Positions 54,441 through 64,000 of a DNA stretch of 64,000 bases are shown in pieces. Source of the DNA: Culex pipiens pallens (Eukaryota > Arthropoda > Insecta > Diptera > Culicidae). The notes beneath the pieces were generated by a model. That model was not told the origin of the DNA and ran no database searches. It saw nothing but the letters and a program-made list of their open reading frames with translations. Location of the stretch: the NCBI RefSeq assembly GCF_016801865.2, contig NC_068938.1:98502925-98566924 (forward strand), given 5' to 3'. Within the stretch, counting starts at the first letter, position 1, and each line of letters begins with the position of its first letter. The position numbers and the translations under genes are program-made.

Positions 54441-55595
54441 ATTTTTTCACTTGCCTTTTACCGATTGTTCGTGCGCGGGAGAGGAGAGCAAATTTCCCTT
54501 CCGATTTTTTCTCTTGATGAGCGTCAAAAGATTTTCTTCTGATGAAGATTCTTCCATCGCTGATCCTGCTGGATTACCGTGGAGTCGCTGAAAGCTTCTC
54601 AAGACGTTTCCATATGTCACTTACTGTAAACAGAGCTTTGTCAGTAGTGAAAAAGCAATATATAATATTTTTGTATTTTTTTTAATTTTGTTAGAGAAGG
54701 AAATTTTTTTTTGAAAAACGTACCATGATATTTGAACACTTTGTTCGTGGATCCCAATTTCATGAACGCTTGTTCATGATTTTGGGAACTCTTTTTTCTC
54801 CGTTTTACTACAAAAAGCTTTTTCTTCTGACCACGATTCCCTGTGCTTTGCCAATATGTGGTCACAATGGCCAAACCACAATGCTCTTAAATAGCAAAAT
54901 CAAAGTTAGAATCGTGGCAAGGCGTTGACCAATAAATGTAATTAGCCATTGTTGGAACCTCTGTATCTGTAAAGCGTATTCCAGATAAACGTTTCAGCCA
55001 GTACCATCACGACAGATTGGTAGATTTTTCCCGCGAGCAGCTTTGCTTTCTAGTGGCATTACCGGGCTAGACATAATTCGCTGTAACAATCAGTTGGAGA
55101 TTTCACAGAAGCATTTGCCTACTGGCTTATCTGCTTTGATTGCACGCAGATTTTCATGAAATTGTTGTTTTCTTTCGCCAACGGATAACTTCCCACTCAT
55201 TCTACGTTCCACGCATTTGTTCAAATCGTGTTCGACGAAAAAAAAACCTTTCTGGGAGTTTCGTATGAAACAAGTGTGGATTGACCTTTCCGTAAGACAT
55301 CCTTTTCCAAACTAATAGGGGACAAATGATTATTTTTGGCAGGTTCGTAAAATTAACATCACTTTAGTAGATGTTTATATTATAAAATATTGAAATTTTT
55401 ACGTAAACCTGTTTGCTCACTCCTAATCAAATTTTTTATTTGATTGCAATTGACAATTTTTTTAGAAATTTATCATTGCTTTATTTTTTCTGTCTGGCCT
55501 CTTCAAATATCAAGACGTCTTGAGGGTATTCTATTCCATGAAGTCTTCTGTTCGGTTGGCGTTCCCAAAAGTAGAACGAACAAATTAGCCATTCC
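54441..55595. other. Low-copy DNA, no gene recognised
   Basis: Short frames at 54641-54928 and 55444-55687 oppose each other and have no motif. No TIR found. Confidence 0.4.
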
Positions 55596-56441
55596 TCACT
55601 CTGCTTCGAAAAGGAAATCCGTCCATGCAAATAAATCTTGCTGAAATTGAAACATCGTAGAGCTGTAAATGAAACTGTCCCAGCCATGGTTCACCAGCGG
55701 AAAGCGACCGTGACTTCCCACAGGCCATGCTATGGTGACGTCAACTAATGATTGGCCCGAAGACTCTTGACGTCTTGACGCAGTCTTCCCGGAGGAATGT
55801 TCCGACGTCTTGGCGTAGCCCTGAGTCCAAGACAGAATGAAAGGCCAAGCCATTCCCGTCTTCAATCCCTGAGCGTTGATGTTAATCCTGGGAAGAGCTT
55901 TCTGGAAATCCCAACGCTGCAACAGTTGCAGAACCGACTGGTGGTTGCATCAATCAACTGAGGCCGTTGCAGCAGTTTCTGAGAGACCCTTGGAGCCCTT
56001 TCGAGAGAGTCGTGAATTATTTAGAGGCCGCCGCGACGTCTCCTGGGGTCGGGGTGGTGGAAACAACGGTGAACTTTCCCCCCTTAGAACCATAGAGATA
56101 TGTGGTAATAATTCATTCTGTGCAATGCCACGCGGCTTTGGAATGCGCAGAACCGGGGCTTGCCAGGGATTTTCCACTAATACTGCAGAGATTTCACGTG
56201 TGTATACGTACGTGGGGGATGCTGTGGCGTCCGGATCCGGATTGTTCCACGAGTCGTGCGCTATAATTGGCCCGGGTGGACTCTTGAGGAGATTATTACT
56301 GTAATACCTCATCCGTCTCATGTGAGTGAATAGGTGGCGTGCAACTGGTGGGAAACTTGGACAAATTGATGGGCTTGGAGATAATGTCCAGTCGTTGTTG
56401 AGGTGAAATATTTTCAATGTTTTAAGTTGTTTAAGGGGCAA
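55596..56441 (-). pseudogene. Possible coding relic or chance frame, unknown product
   Basis: One minus-strand frame is open from 56441 to 55596, about 281 codons, with a single TGA at 55952-55950. Composition of the first part is proline/serine-rich and protein-like. There is no clear ATG at the top (the first in-frame ATG is near 56322) and no recognised domain. The plus strand is also open at 55876-56304. It could be an old coding segment, two exons, or chance in a GC-rich block. Confidence 0.2.
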
Positions 56442-57276
56442 AAAAAAAACAACCTTGAACAGAACTGCTAAATTCTAATAAAAACACAAATTAAAATCGA
56501 AATTGAAAATGCATTTTACACAAGTTCAGTTGTTTTGCAGTCACTGGTTTTCAAAAAATGTAAGATTTGATGAAAACAAAAATTTTAGCGAAAATAAACA
56601 TTTCAAGATAGTAAACATCGATTTTTTTTTAAATTCAAGAGATTTTAAAATCAGCCCAAACATGCTTAAAATAATTATAAACGCAGGAGGATGCATTTTA
56701 AATTGATTTATAGCTGATAGCATTTCAATTTCTATTAAAATTTTGAAGTTTTTTGAAAAACAAAAAAATTGCCTCCTGATTTTTCGGGCCAACTTTGAAG
56801 GGGGGGAGACAAAAACATTAAATAATTTTTTTTTGCAATTCCGTCGTGAAACTACTTACTTTTCCTGTCATTCTCAAACGACGAAATAGCCTACTTTTCT
56901 GTACCAAAAATAACAAAATCGAATTGCAACACTTTTCAAAACAAATGCAGAAAAATTCTACTTTTCAGCACTTGTTTCGAAAAGTAACACTTTGCAACAT
57001 TTTTTTTATTTAAACGATTTATTGACAAAATACATGAAAATTTGACTTAAAATTTCACTCAATGGGTGTTTTTTTAGAATTGCAAAAAATGTTGTATGGA
57101 ACTCGTTGCAAAACTTGATTTTTTCAGCACTCTTCACAAGTCTTCACAACTGGACTGGTGTATAATGCAATTTAAAACATTTTTTTCATTCAAATTTTGA
57201 AACCATGGCTCGGAAATTCTATCCCCCCCCCCTGAATTTGGTCAGAGGCGCGGGACATAAACTTCAAAAAATATTT
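56442..57276. other. AT-rich DNA with poly-C repeat segment at its end
   Basis: From 57215 it matches the poly-C repeat at 46466 (C10 run here). The rest holds short opposing frames (56503-56792) and no other feature. A G-run (GAAGGGGGGGAG) lies near 56799. Confidence 0.4.
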
Positions 57277-58627
57277 GGGTAATTCTCTACCAACTCACAC
57301 GAAATCGGGAAAAGTTGCCCCGACCCCTCTTCGATTTGCGTGAAACTTTGTTCTAAGGGGTAACTTTTGTCCCTGATCACGAATCCGAGGTCCGTTTTTT
57401 GATATCTCGTGACGGAGGGGCGGTACGACCCCTTCCATTTTTGAACATGCGAAAAAAGAGGTGATTTTCAATAATTTGCAGCCTAAAACGGTGATGAGAT
57501 AGAAATTTGGTGTCAAAGGGACTTTTATGTAATATTAGACGCCCGATTTGATGGCGTACTCAGAATTCCGAAAAAACGTATTTTTCATCGAAAAAAACAC
57601 TAAAAAAGTTTTAAAAATTCTCCCATTTTCCGTTACTTAACTGCAAAAAATTTTGGAACATGTCATTTTATGGGAAATTTAATGTACTTTTCGAATCTAC
57701 ATATACCCAGAATGGTCATTTATTCATTTAGAACAAAATTTTTCATTTTAAAATTTCGTGTTTTTTCTAACTTTGCAGGGTTATTTTTTAGAGTGTAACA
57801 ATGTTCTACAAAGTTGTAGAGGAGCCAATTACAAAAATTTTGATATATAGACATAAGGGCTTTGCTCATAAACATCACGAGTTATCGCGATTTTACGAAA
57901 AAAAGTTTTGAAAAAGTTGGTCGTCATCGATCATGGCCGTGCATAGTTACCCGCGACAGACACGGACGACGAAACAAAGAGAAACGCAAAAAGTAACTTT
58001 TTCAAAACTTTTTTTCGTAAAATCGCGATAACTCGTGATGTTTATAAGCAAACCCCTTATGTCTATATATCAAAATTTTTGTAATTGTCTGTTCTACAAC
58101 TTTGTAGAACATTGTTACACTCTAAAAAATAACCCTGCAAAGTCAGAAAAAACACGAAATTTTAAAATGAAAAATTTTGTTCTAAATGAAAAAATGACCC
58201 TTCTGGGTCTATAAAGATTCGAAAAGTACATTAAATTTCCCATAAAATGACATGTTCCAAAATTTTTTACAGTCGAGTAACGGAAAATGGGAGAATTTTT
58301 AAAACTTTTTTAGTGTTTTTTTCGATGAAAAATACGTTTTTTCGGAATTCTGAGTACGCCATCAAATCGGGCGTCTAATTTTACATAAAAGTCCCTTTGA
58401 CACCAAATTTCTATCTCATCACCATTTCAGGCTGCAAATTATTGAAAAACACCTCTTTTTTCGCATGTTCAAAAATGGAAGGGGTCGTACCGCCCCTTCG
58501 TCACGAGATATCAAAAAACGGACCTCGGATTCGTGATCAGGGACAAAAGTTACCCCTTAGGACAAAGTTTCACGCAAATCGAAGAGGGGTCGGGGCAACT
58601 GCTGTGTGAGTTGGCGGAGAATTACCC
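57277..58627. mobile_element. 1.35-kb foldback element, second full copy
   Basis: The ends are GGGTAATTCTCTACCAACTC and the inverse at 58627. The 4-bp ATTT flanks both sides (57273-57276, 58628-58631), and the related repeat at about 46527 reads through a single ATTT. Arms and spacer match 36799-38131 closely, including CATCGATCATGGCCGTGCAT and the GACAGACACGGACGACG spacer. No transposase. Confidence 0.85.
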
Positions 58628-58631
58628 ATTT

Positions 58632-58969
58632 GTAACGGCCTTACTATGATTCAACAACGTTACAATTTTAATAAGATTTTGCAGCAAACAAATGTTAAAT
58701 GCAACAAACATTCAATAAATAAATATGACTTGAAATATTCGAAAAACGCAATCATGAGAAAAACTAATGACTTGAAGTTTTTGAAACAAAATAAGACAAA
58801 CTAATTTAAAAATATAAAAAAGATGGAAATCATTTAAAAGAAAAGTTCAAAAAAATAATGCTGAAAATAAAAGAAACGCAATTTCTGGTGGATTTCTATG
58901 ACTGTAAATTGATATATTTGAATTTTAGACTAATGCACAGACATACACAGACATTAAAAAAAAACACGT
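58632..58969. other. AT-rich unassigned DNA
   Basis: A-rich stretch. The last part may belong to the truncated piggyBac-like MITE copy resumed at 60157. Confidence 0.35.
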
Positions 58970-58977
58970 GGCATCCC

Positions 58978-60148
58978 TAGAGCATCCAATTTCCCGTCCC
59001 GGGAAAAAAATTCCCGGGAATTCCCGGGATTTCCCGAAATTCAAGCGGAAGTATACATTTTCCATATTTTTTGGTCCCAATTTTTTGAAAATTTACAAAA
59101 AAAAAATAATGAGAGATCCTAACCTAATATTATTCATTTTAATCTACTGTGCATATTGAACTAATAAGAAAAAATCAGGTTCATTTCGGGTGTATTTCAC
59201 ATAATATTTATTGTAAAACGGGGTAACAAAGATAGGATTTCATTCTGTTTTTTTTCAACTAGAAAGGTTTGTCTCAAGATTATTATTTTGTAAAACATGT
59301 ACTGGGGTAGGCCACACAAGGTCCATGCACAATTGTTGGAAAAAATGTTTTTCAATAGTATTTGAAAAAAAAGTGGCGTTGAAATTTCATTTAGCATTTT
59401 GGGGTGACTTTGTACAAAGTATTTGTTGTTAAAATCAGATTTAAAGTGTTCAAATTTTACACAATCACTAAGGTTGCTGATAAGTTTTCAAGAAGAAAAA
59501 AATCAATGTGTAAATTTACTTAACTTAGTTTATAAGCTTTTTAACAATATACATATAAATTTTAGGTGAAATTGATAAAAAGTCAAAATTTTGCCTAAAA
59601 ATCGTTAAAATGAGTTTTGTTGATAAAATTACGGTCTAGAACAATTTATTTGCCATGAAAAACATAATTTCTGCATGATTTTATTTTTTTGGATTTATGA
59701 GTCAACGTTATTCTTTAACATATTCCCTTTAAATGGTCACAGAGACAAATTTAAAAGCATTTTTATGGTTGAGAAGCATGGATTTTACTCACTGATTCAA
59801 AATTTGATTTTAAAAATAATACTTCTCAACAAGAAAAAAAATTCAATTGATTTATTTTATGATTTGGTAGGAGTTGAAAGACAGCATATAAAATTAGAAA
59901 ATTTCAATATTTTTATAAAGTTGTATGATTTTTAAAAACAGTCAAGCCATTAATTGACCCCAACACTCATTTTGAACATTAAAGTTGCTGTTCTATACAA
60001 TTTTGTGCAAAATATCAATCAGAAGAAGGATAAGATCAATTTTCGAAAAATTTCAAATTTCCCGGGAATTCCCGGGATTTCCAGGGAAGTTTGTTAAAAA
60101 TTTCCCGTTTCCCGGGAATTTTGTAACCCCGGGAAATTGGACGCTCTA
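58978..60148. mobile_element. 1.17-kb hAT-like element with 8-bp duplication
   Basis: GGCATCCC flanks both sides (58970-58977, 60149-60156). The ends are TAGAGCATCCAATTTCCCGT and, reverse-complemented, TAGAGCGTCCAATTTCCCGG. Both subterminal regions hold repeated CCCGGGAATTCCCGGGA-type palindromes. TAGAG ends with an 8-bp duplication fit hAT. It contains a piece of the mariner-type MITE. No transposase frame. Confidence 0.85.
59209..59640 (+). mobile_element. Mariner-type MITE fragment inside the hAT-like element
   Basis: TTGTAAAACGGGGTAACAAA at the left, then ACATGTACTGGGGTAGGCCA and a CATGCAC segment align with 17197-17640. The right half is missing. Confidence 0.65.
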
Positions 60149-60156
60149 GGCATCCC

Positions 60157-60351
60157 TGAATAAAAATGACATTTTTCAAAACATTGGCAAAGTCACATAA
60201 AACAAGTCACATTTCCAACCTTATAATTTTCTTGAATATGAAGATTTCTTTTTTCCAGTGCTTTTTGAAGATCAAAAATAGGTTAGAAAATGATGTTTTG
60301 TCGAATTTTTAGATCGAATGCCGCCTAGAGACGGGGTTGGGTTGTTGAGGG
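60157..60351 (+). mobile_element. piggyBac-like MITE, right part
   Basis: It matches 18880-19058 and 31220-31396 (ACATTGGCAAAGTCACATAA, GTGCTTTTTGAAGATCAAAA, GGGGTTGGGTTGTTGAGGG). It is followed by TTAT, a decayed TTAA. The left part is interrupted or lost at the hAT-like insertion. Confidence 0.65.
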
Positions 60352-60394
60352 TTATGCTTGGTCTGGAAATTTAACAATAGATTAATTTTTGCCT

Positions 60395-61460
60395 TCCTCG
60401 CCTCAATGAGGAAAGGCTATAAAATCACTCGAAAAATGAACTTCTTAATGCGACCCCGTAGATCCACCTTCACGTATACCTATCGACTCAAAATCAAATT
60501 CTGAACAAATGTCTGTGCGTGTGTCTGGATGTGAGTCCGTGCATCAAAAAATATGCACACGATTATCTCCGGACTGGCTGAACCGATTTGGACCGTTTTG
60601 GTCTCATTTGATCCGTCTTGGGGTCCCACCAAACTCTAGTTAATATTATGAAGTTTAGAATAGTACTTCAAAAGTTATGCTAAAAATACGATTTTGGCGT
60701 ATGTCCGGAAGATTGTAAAAAGGGTGGTTTTTGCAAGAAAACCTATCATGTTATACATTTTCAGAAAGGTATTAAAAAGACCTTTCCAATGAGCCCAACA
60801 CATTGAAGATCTGACAACCCTATCAAAAGTTATTAGCACTTAAGTGTTATTTATACACTTTTTGGAGGCCGGATCTCAGATATTTCAATAAAAATGATGT
60901 CCGGGTCCATCATGCGACCTGTCGTTAGTTAGATAATCGAAAGACCTTTCAAATGAGCCTAAAACATTGGAAATCTGACAACCCTGTCAACAGTTATTAG
61001 CACTTAAGTGTTATTTATACACTTTTTGGAGGCCGGATCTCAAATATTTAAATGAAAATGATGTCCGGGTCCCTAATGCAACCCGTCGTAAGTTAGATAA
61101 TTAAAATACCTTTCAAATGAGCCAAAAACATTGAAGATCTGACAACCCTATCAAACGTTATTAGCACTTAAGTGTTATTTATACACTTTTGGAGGCCGGA
61201 TCTCAGATATTTCAATAAAAATTATGTCAGGGTCCATCCTGTCGTTAGTTAGATAATCGAAAGACCTTTCAAATTAGCCTAAAAAATCGAAGATCTGACA
61301 ACCCTATCAAAAGTTATTAGCACTTAAGTGTTATTTATACAATTTTTGGAGGCCGGATTTCAGATATTGTGATTGAAATAATATTGTCTGAATCTTCCAT
61401 GCGGACTATCGTTGGATAGGTTTTTTATCAGAACTTGCCGATGAGCCAGAAATATTGAAG
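60395..61460 (+). repeat. Repeat family R3 with 160-bp internal tandem units
   Basis: It starts with CTCAATGAGGAAAGGCTATA, then CTGAACCGATTTGGACCG and a TATGTCCGGAAG segment. From about 60737 there are four units of about 160 bp, each with GATCTGACAACCCTATCAA, AGTTATTAGCACTTAAGTG and TTGGAGGCCGGAT (60862, 61026, 61189, 61346). The family type is unknown. It carries the empty site for the pogo-like insertion at 49985. Confidence 0.75.
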
Positions 61461-61719
61461 GTCTGCGAAAAAAAAGACATAGCCACGTAGTTTAAATCGA
61501 TAAAAAATAAAATGTTTTCGAAAAAAACTATCTGAGGATGCTTTAACTTAAAAACGCGGAACTTTTTTGGAAAAATGTATAGTTATTTTCGATAACAATT
61601 TGATATTGCATTGAAAACGAAATTATGTTCGACTATTTTCTATTTTTTTCTTCAAATATTTATTACTACCAGATTTTGCATCCATCCTAATGTATGTGTA
61701 TCAAAATTGTCTACTCTTT

Positions 61720-62085
61720 AACTTTGTATAACATGGTTACACTCTAAAAAAATATCCCGCATAGTTACAAAAAACACGAAGTTAAAATAAAAACGTTTAT
61801 ACTAAATGAAATAATGACCCTTCTGGGTTATTGCAGATTCAAAAAATAACATTCAATTTCTCATGAAATAACATGCCCCGAAAAATTTTGAAACTATTTT
61901 TGTATTTTTTTGATTAAATATACGTTTTTTTCGAAATTTTGAGTACACTTTCAAATCGGGCGTAAAATTTTACAAAAAAATCCATTTGACGCCATATTTC
62001 CAAATCATCACTATTTAAGGCTGAAAATTTATTGAAAATCTCGTCTTTTTTCGCAAATATGGAAGGGATCGTAATATGGGTTCCC
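61720..62085 (+). mobile_element. Diverged solo right arm of foldback element
   Basis: Landmarks in order match the right arms: ACATGGTTACACTCTAAAAA, ATGACCCTTCTGGGTTA, TTTCAAATCGGGCGT and a TTTTTTCGCA segment. It is older than the full copies judging by divergence, and it stops before the terminal GAATTACCC. Confidence 0.65.
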
Positions 62086-63692
62086 AGATCTTTAACAAAT
62101 TCTATAGCGATAAAACCTTCCGAGCTTAAGTCGAACAAGTTTTCAAGTTAAATGTGAAAAAATGCAATGTTTTACGCAAAATAAACATATTTTTTTCTCA
62201 ACTTCAACATCACTTTAATCCCCAGCTGCTGTTAAAATTTCCCAACCGTACCAACAAACCAGATCCCATTCCGCCATGAGCAATGTCACCACATCAAATG
62301 AGCGCCACCGAGCGCGACTCAAACAGAATGAAATCAATTCTCATCAATTAAACATAAAATTGATTCCACACCGCCAACATACTGCCCGCTTCCTCCCCAT
62401 CCTGTTACAGCATCCTCCTCCTCCCCCAGTCCCAGTTACACGGGAAATAATAATGAGCATCCCGGAAAAGGTCAACATGGCGACGACACACCACCGGCGT
62501 GTGCAACGGTAGAGGGCGGAATGAGTCCACATTAACATTTTATTTCCATCCCAGCCGGAGAGCTTTTAGCACCGAGAAAAGTGCATTTTAAGTGTGACGA
62601 CTTTGATGTTTATAGAAGGAGGTCCCCGGTTTTGAATCACGATTGGCACTAATTTTTTGCCTCAGCACTGTCAATCAATATGCGAATTTAATACAATTTT
62701 CGCTGAGCGCAAACTTTCCGTGCACCGCAGCTCCGCAAAAGTCGTGCAAAAATAAATCGATCGAATTCAATTAAAAATTCATTTGCATCGACTTTCATGT
62801 CCCGGGAACGGTACGAGCTCATGCAACTTCCGGGACGTCCATCGACGATGTCTAATTTGGCGACCGTTCGAAAAGCTGCGAAAGTTTGACCGGAAACTGG
62901 TGCCGAAATTTTGAACGGAAAAAAAATTGTAACTTTGAATACATAATTTTAAATTGTGGTATTGATAATTCTTTAAATTGTAATTTTCATAAAACTAAAT
63001 TATTCTAAAAACAACTTAAAATTTTATTTTTGATTTTTTTCACTGTGCTTTTGCCAGTGTTGCCAGGAAAAACACCCTCCCATTTGCTAACGAGAAGTGA
63101 TGTTTTTCGCTCAGTGGGGTGGGAGAAAAAGAGAGGAAATGTCAATAAAGACGACAGGAAGTACAAAATTTGACACTGATGATCACCGCATCAATAATCA
63201 CTTCATCATTAGTGGTTGGCTGCGGAGGGAGAAAGTCTGCGGTCAGTGTCACGAAAGACACCTTATTAATTGTGGGGAGAAAAAAAATATTTCGAAGCGA
63301 AAATTTTCGCCTCTTATCACGCCAAAACCAAATAAGCTTGGGTGGGAGAAGGGATGCTGCCAATAACAATAATAAAAATAATGACAGCAATATTTTTGGC
63401 ATTATTATGGACAAGATTTATTGCTGACGTATCGGCGCGACTGCGGTCCATTGGCTTTGGGGGAATTTTGTTTATCTCAATGGTGCCACTGACTGGAGTG
63501 ACGCGTTCGTTATCTGTCCGGATAACGTCACGTCGGTGACGCTGCCGGTGGTGGGTCTTTATTTATTTCAACGATGGCTAAAAGGTCACGTGACGTGTGC
63601 TACGGCGTGAGGACAGTTTAAATTACATTCGGAAATAAATTGAATTTAAATTTGGTATGTTGTTATGTATTTCGAGGTGCAGGTGTTATATA
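62086..63692. other. Low-copy DNA before the 6-bp array
   Basis: GC-richer blocks at 62220-62560, 62620-62900 and 63090-63620. Frames at 62276, 62344, 63097, 63142, 63170 and 63342 overlap each other and lack motifs. No TIR found. Unique intergenic or intronic DNA. Confidence 0.4.
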
Positions 63693-64000
63693 GAACAAAA
63701 ACAAAAACAAAAACAAAAACAAAAACAAAAACAAAAACAAAAACAAAAACAAAAACAAAAACAAAAACAAAAACAAAAACAAAAACAAAAACAAAAACAA
63801 AAACAAAAACAAAAACAAAAACAAAAACAAAAACAAAAACAAAAACAAAAACAAAAACAAAAACAAAAACAAAAACAAAAACAAAAACAAAAACAAAAAC
63901 AAAAACAAAAACAAAAACAAAAACAAAAACAAAAACAAAAACAAAAACAAAAACAAAAACAAAAACAAAAACAAAAACAAAAACAAAAACAAAAACAAAA
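63693..64000 (+). repeat. (AAAAAC)n tandem array, runs off the window
   Basis: At least 50 units of a perfect 6-bp repeat continue past the window end. The LF-repeat frame on the minus strand is a by-product. Confidence 0.95.

Noticed and set aside
63663..63998. 111-codon LF-repeat frame
   Set aside because: By-product of (AAAAAC)n on the opposite strand.
1..64000. Endogenous viral or toxin gene
   Set aside because: No frame shows a recognisable viral or toxin domain on reading.

Overview
The window looks like non-genic chromosomal DNA from an insect with a large, repeat-rich genome. A culicine mosquito such as Culex or Aedes is my best guess. This rests on AT-rich sequence, no dense or operon-like coding, very many short TIR elements (hAT-, mariner-, pogo- and piggyBac-like), GGAGTC-type subterminal repeats, and retroposon scraps. 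The species call is inference. I recognise no complete protein-coding gene, no transposase and no reverse transcriptase. The longest open frames are stop-free simple repeats.

Layout. 1-5.6 kb: low-copy DNA with a half foldback arm, a mariner-type MITE remnant, a 64-bp retroposon stub and two nested TIR elements. 5.64-8.93 kb: a three-layer nest, in which a hAT-like element sits in a long-TIR element that sits in a TA-flanked MITE carrying a tRNA-like Pol III unit. 9.8-14.3 kb: an 8-bp tandem array split by 1.8 kb of almost pure A+C. 15-25 kb: MITE pieces, a piggyBac-like MITE, a retroposon with a 21-bp target duplication and one possible exon. 25.8-31.1 kb: a large inverted-repeat nest in which one element copy is inserted, inverted, into another copy of itself, with a third family inside. 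33.4-38.5 kb: five TIR or foldback elements with readable target duplications. 41.3-43.0 kb: a 7-bp array. 45-48 kb: a perfect-hairpin MITE, a second tRNA-MITE and another mariner-type MITE. 50.0-52.4 kb: a pogo/Tigger-like element filled with inverted arrays of a 144-bp repeat. 53-62 kb: more TIR elements, a second full foldback, a hAT-like element and a 160-bp tandem repeat. 63.7-64.0 kb: a 6-bp array running off the end.

Relations. Most calls rest on comparing repeats within the window. Several insertions have a matching empty site in another copy of the interrupted repeat: the 2.94-kb element in the tRNA-MITE, the pogo-like element, the mariner-type MITE at 17.2 kb, and the TTAA insertion at 38.1 kb. 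These give target-site duplications and insertion order directly from sequence. All elements lack visible coding capacity, so any mobility would need enzymes supplied from elsewhere. Low-copy, more GC-rich stretches (about 3.7-4.5, 14.3-15.1, 21-22.4, 24.0-24.7, 31.4-33.4, 40-41, 43-44.2, 48-49.8, 54.4-56.4 and 62.2-63.6 kb) could be intron or intergenic DNA of a host gene. I mark three weak exon candidates there and assign none a function.
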